NCBI GenBank assembly: GCA_005884685.1
Contig: VBAH01000049.1
Coordinates: 1 to 64,000 of the forward strand
Source of the DNA: Alphaproteobacteria bacterium
GTDB taxonomy: Bacteria; Pseudomonadota; Alphaproteobacteria; Rhizobiales; Xanthobacteraceae
Reading direction: 5' to 3'
DNA length: 64,000 nt
Part shown: positions 1 through 8,877 of the stretch, piece by piece
Position numbering within the stretch: the first letter of the stretch is position 1
Layout: the number at the start of each line of letters is the position of its first letter
Made by a program: the position numbers and the translations under genes
The notes under the pieces: model-generated
Databases searched by the model: none
Told to the model about the DNA's origin: nothing
What the model saw: the letters and a program-made list of their open reading frames with translations, nothing else

Positions 1-1
1 G

Positions 2-658
2 ATCTCGCGTGCCTTCTTCGATGAATCGCACCGCGTGTTTCCGGTTCAATACAGCATCGTTGCGCGGCACCTGCGCGATGCCTTCATGTACGTGATCGCG
101 GCGCTGGTGGCGCCCGCCTTCGTCGCGGTCGCGTTGAAGTTCCTGCTGCCGCACCGGAAGATGCTGATCGCCGCGCGCGCCGCGTTCTTCCTCATCGCCA
201 CGCTCGCGCTGGCGCCCGGCGTGATGGCGAACATGATCCTGAAGGATTACTGGGGCCGGCCGCGGCCGGCGGAAGTGACGGAGTTCTACGGCCCGGAAAA
301 ATTCGTGCCCTGGTGGGATCCGCGCGGCGCCTGCGACAAGAATTGCTCGTTCGTCGCTGGCGAAGGCGCCGGCGGATTCTGGACGCTCGCACCCGCGGCG
401 CTCGCGCCGCCGGCGTGGCGGCCGATCGCCTATGCGGCGGCGCTGCTGTTCGGCGCTGCCGCCGGCGGCTTGCGGCTTTCCGGCGGCGCCCATTTTTTCA
501 CCGACGTGGTGTTCTCCGGCGTGTTCACGTTTCTCATCATCTGGATCGTGCATGGCCTGATCTATCGCTGGCGCACGCGCACGACCGACGCGCGGGTCGA
601 GGGCGCCATCGAAAGCATCGCGCCCATGCGGCTGATCGGCCGCCCGCGCGGGCCTTGA
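2..658 (+). CDS. PAP2-superfamily phosphatase, 5' end cut by window
   Basis: Membrane phosphatase of the PAP2/LpxE type, expected to remove phosphate from a lipid at the periplasmic face. The frame is open back to base 2, so the real start lies upstream. A GTG at 35 is only an internal candidate. The first motif is clear: K at 242-244, six residues, then Arg-Pro (KDYWGRPRP). The second motif is degenerate (CSFVAGEGAG where PSGH is usual). The third has R-x5-H-x3-D (RLSGGAHFFTD). Several hydrophobic helices alternate with these motifs. The missing classical PSGH histidine resembles LpxE-like lipid phosphatases more than undecaprenyl-diphosphate phosphatases; that refinement is inference. argG follows after 53 bases. 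Confidence 0.8.
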   Translation: MSRAFFDESHRVFPVQYSIVARHLRDAFMYVIAALVAPAFVAVALKFLLPHRKMLIAARAAFFLIATLALAPGVMANMILKDYWGRPRPAEVTEFYGPEKFVPWWDPRGACDKNCSFVAGEGAGGFWTLAPAALAPPAWRPIAYAAALLFGAAAGGLRLSGGAHFFTDVVFSGVFTFLIIWIVHGLIYRWRTRTTDARVEGAIESIAPMRLIGRPRGP

Positions 659-711
659 GCTTCATCCCATTCCCCCTATAGTCCGCGCGCATTCCTGCAG
701 GCGGAATTTCC

Positions 712-1944
712 ATGGCCAAATCCGACGTGAAGAAAGTCGTGCTTGCCTATTCGGGCGGGCTCGATACCTCGATCATTCTCAAGTGGCTGCAGCAGACCTA
801 TCGCGCCGAGGTCGTGACCTTCACGGCCGATCTCGGCCAGGGCGAGGAGCTCGAGCCCGCGCGCGCCAAGGCGGTGCTGCTCGGCATCAAGCCGGAGAAC
901 ATCTTCATCGAGGACCTACGCGAGGAATTCGTGCGCGACTACGTGTTTCCGATGTTTCGCGCCAACACGGTGTACGAGGGACAGTACCTGCTCGGCACCT
1001 CGATCGCGCGACCGCTGATCGCCAAGAAGCAGATCGAGATCGCCGAGCAGGTCGGCGCCGACGCGGTCGCCCATGGCGCGACCGGCAAGGGCAACGATCA
1101 GGTGCGCTTCGAGCTCGCGTATTACGCGCTCAAGCCCGACATCACGGTGATCGCGCCGTGGCGGGAATGGGACCTGACCTCGCGCACCCGGCTGATCGAA
1201 TTTGCCGAAGCGCACCAAATCCCGATCGCCAAGGACAAGCGTGGCGATGCGCCGTTCTCGGTCGACGCCAACCTGCTGCACGCCTCGTCCGAGGGAAAGG
1301 TGCTGGAAGACCCGGCGGCCGATGTGCCGGATTACGTCTATTCGCGCACCGACGATCCTGAGGATGCGCCCGACAAGCCGACCGTCATCACGGTCGATTT
1401 CGAGCGCGGCGATGCGGTCGCGATCGACGGCAAGACACTGTCGCCCGCGACCTTGCTCGCGCGGCTGAACGAACTGGGCAAGCAGAACGGCATCGGCCGG
1501 CTCGACCTGGTCGAGAACCGCTTCGTCGGCATGAAATCGCGCGGCATGTACGAGACGCCGGGCGGCACGATCCTTCTCGCCGCGCACCGCGGCATCGAGC
1601 AGATCACGCTCGACCGCGGCGCCGCGCACCTCAAGGACGAGCTGATGCCGAAATACGCCGAGCTGATTTACAACGGCTTCTGGTTCTCGCCCGAGCGCGA
1701 GATGCTGCAGGCGGCGATCGACAAATCGCAGGAATTCGTCACCGGGCGCGTGCGGCTCAAGCTCTACAAGGGCTCGGTCGCGGTGATCGGGCGCGAGAGC
1801 CCCTATTCGCTCTACGACCAGGACCTCGTGACGTTCGAGGAAGGCGCGGTCGCCTACGACCATCGCGACGCCGCGGGCTTCATCAAGCTCAACGCGCTGC
1901 GCCTGCGGACCTTGGGGCAGCGCAAGCGAAAGCTCAAACTTTAG
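712..1944 (+). CDS. argG: Argininosuccinate synthase
   Basis: Catalyses the ATP-dependent condensation of citrulline and aspartate to argininosuccinate, the penultimate step of arginine synthesis, in the cytoplasm. The 410-residue length is normal. The N-terminal nucleotide-binding loop AYSGGLDTS (residues 12-20) is intact, followed by the family's [10 protein letters not shown] and [10 protein letters not shown] segments. The ATG start follows a purine-rich GGCGGAATTTCC stretch. No other arginine gene is next to it, as is common for argG in this group. Assignment is firm. Confidence 0.97.
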   Translation: MAKSDVKKVVLAYSGGLDTSIILKWLQQTYRAEVVTFTADLGQGEELEPARAKAVLLGIKPENIFIEDLREEFVRDYVFPMFRANTVYEGQYLLGTSIARPLIAKKQIEIAEQVGADAVAHGATGKGNDQVRFELAYYALKPDITVIAPWREWDLTSRTRLIEFAEAHQIPIAKDKRGDAPFSVDANLLHASSEGKVLEDPAADVPDYVYSRTDDPEDAPDKPTVITVDFERGDAVAIDGKTLSPATLLARLNELGKQNGIGRLDLVENRFVGMKSRGMYETPGGTILLAAHRGIEQITLDRGAAHLKDELMPKYAELIYNGFWFSPEREMLQAAIDKSQEFVTGRVRLKLYKGSVAVIGRESPYSLYDQDLVTFEEGAVAYDHRDAAGFIKLNALRLRTLGQRKRKLKL

Positions 1945-2059
1945 CGATCGCGCCAAAGTTCCATTTTGACGGTAACGCTTGACGCTGCCGCGCTTCGCGG
2001 CAATTGTGGAACCAGAATCGGGGTAGGGCGGGACATCGTTCGCTGGAGCAGCGTCGACG

Positions 2060-4024
2060 ATGAGCGACCGGCTAACCGAGATGGCAGCGGGCAGCGCACC
2101 AGCGCGGCTGCGCGACGATGTGGTCATCGCTTTTCCGACCGCGCCCCTTCACGTCAGTGCGGACGCGATCCTCGCCAGCATCTCGGACGGCATCGTCGCG
2201 CTCGATAACGACTGGCGCCTCGTCTACGCCAATCCGGCAGCCCAAGGCATCTGGGGCCGCGATCTCAGGCCGCTGATCGGGAAGTCGCTGCACGACGTGC
2301 TCGATATCGCGCCCGACAATCCGTTTCGCCTCGCCTACATGATCTCCAAGAACAACGGCGAGCCGATCGCGTTCACCGGCTATTCGGAGATTTTTGCCGC
2401 CTGGGTCGACGTGCGCGGCTATCCGCACCGCGACGGCTACACGATCCTGTTCCGCACCGCCTCGCCGGATCGGCCATCGGTCGGCCGGACGGTGGAAAGC
2501 GAGCGCGAGCGCGAGGCGACCCGCTCGATCAACCAGCGCATCTTCGACACATCGCTGGACCTGATCCTGGTGGTGGATCAGCGCGGCGAGTTTCTCCGCG
2601 TCAGCCCGAGCTCCGCCGGCATCCTCGGCTACGCGCCGGATGACATGATCGGCCGCAATGCGCAGGAGTTCGTGCATCCCGACGATCTGGACGTCACGCG
2701 TGAAAACATGCGGCGCGCGCGGCGCGGCCGCCTTAAGCGCAACTTCGAATGCCGCTATATCGACCGCAACGGCCGCGCCGTGCCGCTGGTCTGGACCGGG
2801 ATCTGGTCCGAGCCCGACGGGCAGTATTTCTTCATCGGCCGCGACATGACCGAGCGCGTCGCGCTCGAAAGCCAGCTGCGCCAGGCGCAGAAGATGGAAG
2901 CTGTCGGCCAGCTCACCGGCGGCGTGGCGCACGACTTCAACAACATCCTCACGGTCATCATCGGCATGACCGAGCTGCTGTCGGAAGATCTTGCGCACGA
3001 TGCGCAGCTCAAGCCGATCGTCGATGCGATCGACGAGGCCGCGACGCGCGGCGCGCAGCTCACCCAGCGCATGCTCGCCTTCGCGCGCAAGCAGCCGCTG
3101 CAGGCGCGCACGCTCGACCTCAACGACGTCGTCGCGCGCTCGGTCAAGCTGCTGGAGCGCATCCTGGGCGAACACATCGCGGTGAACACGGTGCTCGCCG
3201 CCGACCTGTGGCGGGCGGTGGCCGATCCCTCGCAGCTCGAGGACACCATCCTCAATCTCGCCGTCAACGCGCGCGACGCCATGCCGGACGGCGGACAGCT
3301 CGTGATCGAGACCGGCAACGCGGTGCTCGACGAGCAGTATGCGGCCCACAATGTCGAGGTCACGCCCGGCGAATACGTTTCCGTGTCGATCACGGATTCC
3401 GGCAGCGGGATGGCGCCGGACGTGGTCGAGCGGGTGTTCGAGCCGTTCTTCACCACCAAGCCGGCCGGGCAGGGCACCGGCCTCGGCCTGAGCATGGTGT
3501 ACGGCTTCGTGAAGCAGTCGCGCGGCCACGTGAAGATCTACAGCGAGGTCGGCCACGGCACGCGCATCACGGTGTATCTGCCGCGCGCGCTCGCGGCAGA
3601 GCACGGGACGGCGCCCGCGGCGCTGACCAAGCCCGATCTCAGGGGCCGCGAGACGGTTCTCGTGGTGGAAGACAACGGCGCGGTGCGCCGGGTCGCGGTG
3701 AACATGCTCAAGGGGTTCGGCTACCAGGTGCGCGAAGCCGAGGACGGGCCGAGCGCGCTCGCCATTCTGCAGGAGCCGGGCAAGATCGATCTCCTGTTCA
3801 CCGACCTGATCATGCCGAACGGGATGGACGGCCAGGCGCTCCTGCGCCACGCGCGCGCCTTGCGGCCGGAGCTGAAGGCCCTGTTCACCTCCGGCTATTC
3901 CGAGCAGTTCATCAAGAGCCGCGGGACGACCGAGGCGGGCGTGGCGCTGTTGAGCAAGCCCTACCGGACGCAGAAGCTCGCCGAGGCGGTACGCGGCGCA
4001 CTCGATGCGCGAGCGGAATCTTAA
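2060..4024 (+). CDS. PAS-PAS hybrid sensor histidine kinase with C-terminal receiver
   Basis: A soluble, apparently cytoplasmic sensor kinase of 654 residues with no evident membrane segment. Order: PAS-like domain around residues 35-135, second PAS domain around 160-268 ending in the [10 protein letters not shown] linker, dimerisation/phosphoacceptor domain with His291 (GVAHDFNN), HATPase_c domain with N, G1 (DSGSGMAP) and G2 (GTGLGLSMV) boxes, then a receiver from about 531 with phosphoacceptor Asp582 (LFTDLIMP) and late Lys (SKPY). The architecture suggests internal phosphorelay to an unlinked phosphotransfer protein. No cognate response regulator lies nearby. The signal cannot be read from sequence. 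Start ATG is preceded by a weak GGAGCAG. Confidence 0.92.
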   Translation: MSDRLTEMAAGSAPARLRDDVVIAFPTAPLHVSADAILASISDGIVALDNDWRLVYANPAAQGIWGRDLRPLIGKSLHDVLDIAPDNPFRLAYMISKNNGEPIAFTGYSEIFAAWVDVRGYPHRDGYTILFRTASPDRPSVGRTVESEREREATRSINQRIFDTSLDLILVVDQRGEFLRVSPSSAGILGYAPDDMIGRNAQEFVHPDDLDVTRENMRRARRGRLKRNFECRYIDRNGRAVPLVWTGIWSEPDGQYFFIGRDMTERVALESQLRQAQKMEAVGQLTGGVAHDFNNILTVIIGMTELLSEDLAHDAQLKPIVDAIDEAATRGAQLTQRMLAFARKQPLQARTLDLNDVVARSVKLLERILGEHIAVNTVLAADLWRAVADPSQLEDTILNLAVNARDAMPDGGQLVIETGNAVLDEQYAAHNVEVTPGEYVSVSITDSGSGMAPDVVERVFEPFFTTKPAGQGTGLGLSMVYGFVKQSRGHVKIYSEVGHGTRITVYLPRALAAEHGTAPAALTKPDLRGRETVLVVEDNGAVRRVAVNMLKGFGYQVREAEDGPSALAILQEPGKIDLLFTDLIMPNGMDGQALLRHARALRPELKALFTSGYSEQFIKSRGTTEAGVALLSKPYRTQKLAEAVRGALDARAES

Positions 4025-4135
4025 GCCAGGCCGTTATGCGGGCGCTTGGGGCGGCCACACCCCGGCAGCCCTGTTGCTCACCCAAGGCGCCGCCGATCGC
4101 GTGCAGGTTCGCCAACTTGGCACCAGTGGCGCTGC

Positions 4136-5044
4136 TCACACCACCGATCTCATCCAGGAGGAGAAAGCCTCGATGCTCGATCGTTGCGGATGATTTGGGA
4201 CGAAAACGAGATAGAATCCGTAGCCCGGGAGCGAAAACGTGTGCGCCTTGATGAGGGCCCCGCTCTTGAGGTCGCGGCTGATAACCACATCGCTGCAGAT
4301 CGCGATCCCCTGGCCTGCCGCGACCGCATCAATCGCATGAATCTCCTCGCGGAAGCTTAAGTCCCACGCCTTGTTAGTCTCCGGAATATCTGGATCGACC
4401 GAGCGCGCCGTCGCCAGCCAGTGCGCCCATGTTGGCGCCTCCGGGTCGCGATTCAGCCAGTCGAAGTGGATCAGAGGGTATTGCAACAGATTGGCGGCGC
4501 GTTCGATTTGCCGGCCGCCATTGGCGAGCAATTCCGGAGTACATACCGGAAAGAAGATATCGCGAAAAATTTCCTGCGCAGCAAGGTCCGCAGGCATCCG
4601 GCGCGCATATCGGATCGCTACGTCGGCATTGCCGGCGCGAAGGTCGAGCACCTCGTCGGTCCCGATGATCTCCAGTGGAATCTTCGGGTGCTCATCCCGC
4701 CATTTTGGCAAACGCGGGACCAGCCATCGGCTGGCGAATGCATTTGGGCTCGTCACCCGCAACGCACGTTCGCCGACGCCGGCCGATGCCGATGCGATCG
4801 CGGTCGCAAAGGAGTCAAAGCCATTTCGAACGACCGGAAACAGGCGCTCGCCCGCTCTCGTCAGCGCAAGCGGCCGCGGGCGTCGACGGAATAAAGGCTG
4901 TTTGCAAATCTGTTCCAGCAATCGAATCTGGTGACTGACCGCCGTCGGCGTTACGCCAAGTTCAATTGCAGCCTCACGGAAGCTCATGTGTCGGGCGGCT
5001 GCTTCGAAGGCGCGAAGGGATCCGAGCGGCGGGAGCTTTCTCAT
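4136..5044 (-). CDS. LysR-type transcriptional regulator (GcvA-like)
   Basis: A 302-residue regulator with an N-terminal winged helix-turn-helix (about residues 5-65, FREAAIELGVTPTAVSHQ) and a C-terminal periplasmic-binding-protein-like effector domain. The opening LPPLGSLRAFEAAARH is typical of the GcvA branch. It diverges from the flavoenzyme gene at 5176, the classical LysR arrangement, so it probably controls that gene and itself. A 23-base palindrome ten bases upstream of its start (5054-5076) is the natural operator candidate. GC looks lower than in the neighbours. The effector is unknown. Confidence 0.9.
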   Translation of the reverse strand: MRKLPPLGSLRAFEAAARHMSFREAAIELGVTPTAVSHQIRLLEQICKQPLFRRRPRPLALTRAGERLFPVVRNGFDSFATAIASASAGVGERALRVTSPNAFASRWLVPRLPKWRDEHPKIPLEIIGTDEVLDLRAGNADVAIRYARRMPADLAAQEIFRDIFFPVCTPELLANGGRQIERAANLLQYPLIHFDWLNRDPEAPTWAHWLATARSVDPDIPETNKAWDLSFREEIHAIDAVAAGQGIAICSDVVISRDLKSGALIKAHTFSLPGYGFYLVFVPNHPQRSSIEAFSSWMRSVV

Positions 5045-5053
5045 CGTAATAAC

Positions 5054-5076
5054 CTAGATGAGTTCAATTCATCTAG
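5054..5076. promoter_or_regulatory. Palindromic operator in the LysR/flavoenzyme divergent gap
   Basis: CTAGATGA, seven bases, TCATCTAG: a perfect 8-base inverted repeat (20 of 23 positions symmetrical) between the divergent genes at 5044 and 5176. It has the size and AT-rich core of LysR-type boxes. Its position suggests autoregulation of the LysR gene together with control of the divergent enzyme gene. The binding protein is inferred from context. Confidence 0.6.
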
Positions 5077-5175
5077 CGACTGAGATATTCGATTTTGCAG
5101 TGAATTGGGAGCCCATGAGACCATCATGGTCTACGGCAATTTTGCCGACGGTTTGCCCCCTCCAGGATAACCAGC

Positions 5176-6330
5176 ATGTTGGCAGTAACGCTCCCGAAGA
5201 CAGCCAGATACCTTGAGGCGCTCGAAACGCTTGCTCCGCTAGCAGACCAATACCGCTCCTCCTTCGATCGGGACCGCAGGCTTCCGGACGCGGTATTTCG
5301 GGCGCTGGCTGAGGCGGGACTTTTTCGCCTGTGGCTGCCGGCGGCACTGGGTGGCCCGGAATTGTCTCCGGTCGAATTCATGCGGGTGGTCGAAGCCGCA
5401 TCGGCGATCGATGGCTCAATCGGCTGGATCGTGGCCAATGGCGGCGGCATGAGCCGTGCCGGTGGCTATTTGCCCGAGCGCGTCGCACGCGACTGGTTCG
5501 CCGACCCTTACGCCTTCATCGTCGCCGCGACGGGCGCAATCGGCTCCGCCCAGTCCGTTGATGGCGGCTATCGCGTCACCGGCCGTTGGCCATTCGGTAG
5601 CGGGGCTGCCCACGCCAGCCGATTTATGGGGTTGGCCGCCGTGAAGGACAGCAAGAACCCCGCGCCGATCTGCTGCTACTTTGCCCCCGAGGTCGTGACG
5701 ATTCATGACACCTGGCATGTCTCGGGTCTCCGCGGCACCGGCAGTTGCGACTTCGAAGTCAAAGACATCTTCGTGCCGGCCGACCACACGCACGACCTTG
5801 CTGCACCCGGACCCACCCAACCCGGACTAATTTATCGCATGCCAAGCCTGTCGATCTTCCCTTGGTCGATCACCGGAGCGCCACTGGGGATCGCAAGCGG
5901 CGCGCTTGCCGCTTTCACGGAGATGGCGGCCCAAAGCAAGACTCGTTTTGGCGTCACTTCGTGCTTGCGGGATCGTGAGATGATTCAGTCCATGATTGGT
6001 CGGGCGGACGCCACCCTTGGCGCTGCCCGCGCATTCCTTGCCGAGACACTGATGGACCTCATCACCGATCTGGACGCCGACGATGACCGGCTGTTGCGAT
6101 CGCGCGCACGCCTGCGCACCGCCTGTGCGTATGCGGCGGAAGGCTCAGCGGGCGTCGTGCAGATGCTCGCAAAGGAAGCCGGCGCCATTGCAATCTTCGA
6201 GTCGAGCAGGCTGGAACGCGCCGTGCGTGACATGGATGCGGCGGTGAAGCATGTTGCGATGAGCCCATACAACTACATCATTGCGGGCCGCCTGCAACTC
6301 GGCCTCGAACTCGGTACCGCGCGACTTTGA
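5176..6330 (+). CDS. Acyl-CoA dehydrogenase-fold flavoprotein (flavin monooxygenase-like)
   Basis: A 384-residue protein with the acyl-CoA dehydrogenase fold: helical N-terminal domain, central beta domain with the RVTGRWPFGSGAAHA segment typical of flavin-dependent hydroxylases such as HpaB/HsaA/DszC relatives, and a helical C-terminal domain (Acyl-CoA_dh_2 type). Such enzymes often use reduced flavin supplied by a separate reductase to hydroxylate aromatic or sulfur substrates; no reductase is adjacent here. A true acyl-CoA dehydrogenase is less likely because I do not see the usual catalytic-Glu region. The divergent LysR gene is the likely regulator. The substrate cannot be called. Confidence 0.8.
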   Translation: MLAVTLPKTARYLEALETLAPLADQYRSSFDRDRRLPDAVFRALAEAGLFRLWLPAALGGPELSPVEFMRVVEAASAIDGSIGWIVANGGGMSRAGGYLPERVARDWFADPYAFIVAATGAIGSAQSVDGGYRVTGRWPFGSGAAHASRFMGLAAVKDSKNPAPICCYFAPEVVTIHDTWHVSGLRGTGSCDFEVKDIFVPADHTHDLAAPGPTQPGLIYRMPSLSIFPWSITGAPLGIASGALAAFTEMAAQSKTRFGVTSCLRDREMIQSMIGRADATLGAARAFLAETLMDLITDLDADDDRLLRSRARLRTACAYAAEGSAGVVQMLAKEAGAIAIFESSRLERAVRDMDAAVKHVAMSPYNYIIAGRLQLGLELGTARL

Positions 6331-6403
6331 CCAGCGCACCAGAAGATCGCTTCTCATCTGAATGACGAGAAGGGCGGCCGGCCGCGTTTTGTCAGTACAC
6401 GCG

Positions 6404-8032
6404 TTATGCCGCGACCTGCTCGTCCTGGCGGGCCGGCGGCTTTTCGGCGGCCATCGGGACGGCGCGCTTCCTGGCCGAATAGTACGACGCGTTCTGGTCG
6501 CCGCGCAGCGCTTCGCGGGTGAACGCGATCAGGTGATAGCCCATGAACGCCGCGCCCATCATGCCGTCGATCTGACCGTGTTTCAGCGCCTGCCTGACCA
6601 TGCGCCAGAACGGCTTGCGGAAATCGGACAAGAGGCCGAGGTGCAGCAGGATACGCCACGCCATCACGGCGCCGCCGCGCAGGTTGTTCCAGGTGAGCTT
6701 GCCCTTCGCGGGCGTGACCTTGCGATTGGCGTAGGTCGCTTCGACCTGATGGCGGAAGCGTTCGAACAGCTTCTCGGGGTCGTTCGCATAGGCGATCGCG
6801 CGGCGCCACATGTTCACCACGTCGTCGTGCGGACGCAGGAACACGACATTGCTCTCGCGCGCGTCGTCGTCGAGTGAGAGGCGGCCGTCGCGCTTCAACC
6901 GGTCCCACAGCGGCGTCTTCGGCAGCGCCTGCAACAGATTGATGGTCAGCATCGGGATCTGCGACAGCTCGATGAAGTCTTTCAGCCGCTGCTCGGTGTC
7001 CGCCGTCTCCGAATCCAGCCCGAGGATGATGCCCGACGTGACCTCGATCCCGTAACGGTTCAGCGTCCGGATCGACTCCAGCATCGGCACGGCATTGTTA
7101 TGCCCTTTCTTGATGGCGTCGAGCGAGGCTGCATCCGGCGTCTCGATGCCGACGAACATGCCGACGAAGTTCGCCTCCTTCATCAGCTCCAGAATGTCGG
7201 TCTGCTTGGCAATGTTGAGCGTGGCCTCGCAGGCGAACATCACCGGATAGCTGTGTTTCTTTTGCCAGGCGACGAGATGCGGCAGCATCTCCTTGGCGGC
7301 CTTGCGATTGCCGATGAAATTGTCGTCGACAAAGTAGAGCGTGGCCGGCGGGTTCAGCTGCGAGAAGATTAAATCGAGCTCTGCGACGACCTGCTGCGGC
7401 GTCTTCATGCGCGGCTGGCGGCCGTAAAGGCCGGGAATGTCGCAGAACTCGCACAGGTACGGACAGCCCGAGGAGAACTGCAGCGTGCCGAGCAGATAGC
7501 GGCCGAACGGGATGCGGTCGTAGGCGGGGATCGGGAATTGGGTGAGCGGCAGGCGTTCTTTCGTCGTGAAGACGAACTGCTCGCCGGGTAGGTCGGCGCT
7601 GTCATCGAGCCGCGCGATGATCGCATCGGTCGCATCGCCGAGCTCGCCGCAGTGCAGGTAGTCGAAGCCCGGGTACATCTCGGGCGAAGCCGAAACCGAA
7701 GGCCCGCCCAGCACGGTGACCTTGCCGGCCGCGCGCGCGCGGCGCTGGATGTCGCGGATCTGCTCACCCTGGATATGCATGCCGGTGACCAGCACCACGT
7801 CGGCCCAGGCGAGGTCGGCGCCGGTCGCGGGCTTGATGTTCTCGTCGACGAAGCGGACCGGCCAGCTCTCCGGCATGTAGGCGGCGATCAGCAGCAGCCC
7901 CTGCGGCGGCATGAACGCTTTCACCCGGTACATCAGCTTGTAGGCATGCTGAAAGGTGCCGAACGCCGGCGTGTAGCGCGGAAACACGCAGAGCACCCGG
8001 CGCCTGTTCTTCACGGCGATAGGACAACGCAC
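6404..8032 (-). CDS. B12-binding radical SAM protein, HpnP-like (DUF4070)
   Basis: 542 residues: an N-terminal cobalamin-binding Rossmann domain (about residues 10-145), then a radical SAM core with Cys190, Cys194 and Cys197 (CPYLCEFC), then a DUF4070-type C-terminal domain. The stretches FPRYTPAFGTF, MPPQGLLLIAAY and RFVDENI and the whole layout match the family of hopanoid C-2 methylase HpnP, as I recall it. HpnP transfers a methyl group to ring A of hopanoids using methylcobalamin and SAM. Paralogues with other roles exist, so the substrate is inference. It is divergent (119-base gap) from the Lgt-like/Tes-like operon, which also points to lipids. The last 25 residues are polar and probably disordered. 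Confidence 0.82.
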   Translation of the reverse strand: MRCPIAVKNRRRVLCVFPRYTPAFGTFQHAYKLMYRVKAFMPPQGLLLIAAYMPESWPVRFVDENIKPATGADLAWADVVLVTGMHIQGEQIRDIQRRARAAGKVTVLGGPSVSASPEMYPGFDYLHCGELGDATDAIIARLDDSADLPGEQFVFTTKERLPLTQFPIPAYDRIPFGRYLLGTLQFSSGCPYLCEFCDIPGLYGRQPRMKTPQQVVAELDLIFSQLNPPATLYFVDDNFIGNRKAAKEMLPHLVAWQKKHSYPVMFACEATLNIAKQTDILELMKEANFVGMFVGIETPDAASLDAIKKGHNNAVPMLESIRTLNRYGIEVTSGIILGLDSETADTEQRLKDFIELSQIPMLTINLLQALPKTPLWDRLKRDGRLSLDDDARESNVVFLRPHDDVVNMWRRAIAYANDPEKLFERFRHQVEATYANRKVTPAKGKLTWNNLRGGAVMAWRILLHLGLLSDFRKPFWRMVRQALKHGQIDGMMGAAFMGYHLIAFTREALRGDQNASYYSARKRAVPMAAEKPPARQDEQVAA

Positions 8033-8151
8033 GGTCTTCCCCGCAATTTCCCGACGGCGCCGCGATCATAACTCAGAAGCCTTGCCTCGAATCAATGCCT
8101 ATTGCGGGGTTGTCGCCCGAGCGCCTACGCTCGCGGAACGGGAGCGGGGCG
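8033..8151. promoter_or_regulatory. Divergent promoter region between the two radical SAM units
   Basis: This 119-base gap must hold the promoters for both the HpnP-like gene and the 8152-11773 operon. The leader of the rightward unit has a small hairpin at 8118-8133 (CGAGCG, CCTA, CGCTCG), ending 18 bases before the ATG. I could not assign convincing -35/-10 boxes. Confidence 0.4.
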
Positions 8152-8877
8152 ATGGACGGTTTCCTTGTTCACGCGGCGTTCGATGTGCTGGCCTGGCTCG
8201 CGGCGGGCGCGGCGGGAATTTGGCTGATGCGCAGTGGGCGCGTCGCGTTCGCCGTGCCGCAGCCCCTGCGTTTCGGATATCTCGCCGCTCTGGTCTTCGG
8301 CGCCGGGGTCGGGGCGGTCGTACTCGGCTCGGCCAATCTCTGGCTCTCCGGGATGCCCGGCGTCGCCCGCTCGATCGAAGGCGCGGTCGCGGGCGGCATC
8401 GTGGCGATCGAGGCCTACAAGGCCCGTAACGGCATCGCGTTGCGCACCGGCGCCCGTTTCGCGCTGCCGTTCGCGGTCGGCGTTGCGGTCGGCCGGATCG
8501 GCTGTTTCCTCTCGGGCCTCGACGACTTCACCTACGGAACGCCCACGCCGCTGCCGTGGGCGCACGACTTCGGCGACGGCATACCGCGTCATCCGGTGCA
8601 GCTTTACGAGAGCATCGCGATGGCGGCGTTCGCGCTTTTCTATCTCTGGCGCATCCTGAACCGCGACCGCTTCTGGATCGACCAGGGGTTCTATCTGACC
8701 GTCGGGTTTTACGGCCTGCAACGCTTCGTCTGGGAGTTCTTCAAGCCTTACGGTACGCTGCTCGGCCCCTTCACCCTGTTTCACCTCCTCTCGGCCGCGC
8801 TCGTCGTCTACGCCGTCGCCATGATCGCCACAGCCCCGAAGTCACAAGGCACCTCGCATGAACGCGCCTTTGCGTAA
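8152..8877 (+). CDS. Lgt-like membrane protein (prolipoprotein diacylglyceryl transferase family, non-canonical)
   Basis: A 241-residue polytopic membrane protein. GRIGCF (residues 114-119) and HPVQLYES (147-154) match the conserved GRxxNF and HPxQLYE segments of Lgt, the enzyme that moves diacylglyceryl from phosphatidylglycerol to prolipoprotein cysteines. The HGG motif bearing the essential His of true Lgt is not recognisable (IEGAVAGGI sits in that region), and the protein is shorter than housekeeping Lgt. It is probably a paralogue acting on another lipid or acceptor. The ATG at 8152 is chosen over 8095 because GGGAGCGGGG precedes it. Its end overlaps the Tes-like gene by 20 bases, indicating translational coupling. 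Confidence 0.75.
   Translation: MDGFLVHAAFDVLAWLAAGAAGIWLMRSGRVAFAVPQPLRFGYLAALVFGAGVGAVVLGSANLWLSGMPGVARSIEGAVAGGIVAIEAYKARNGIALRTGARFALPFAVGVAVGRIGCFLSGLDDFTYGTPTPLPWAHDFGDGIPRHPVQLYESIAMAAFALFYLWRILNRDRFWIDQGFYLTVGFYGLQRFVWEFFKPYGTLLGPFTLFHLLSAALVVYAVAMIATAPKSQGTSHERAFA

Noticed and set aside
916-2127. A 403-codon minus-strand frame opposite argG
   Set aside because: It is fully antisense to a firm housekeeping gene, with shadow-like composition.
4025-4135. A gene in the gap after the hybrid kinase
   Set aside because: Short frames here continue antisense into the LysR gene and have no ribosome-binding site or similarity.
6404-8032. Naming this gene hpnP outright
   Set aside because: DUF4070 paralogues are common and no hopanoid gene is nearby. 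Sequence reading alone cannot separate them.
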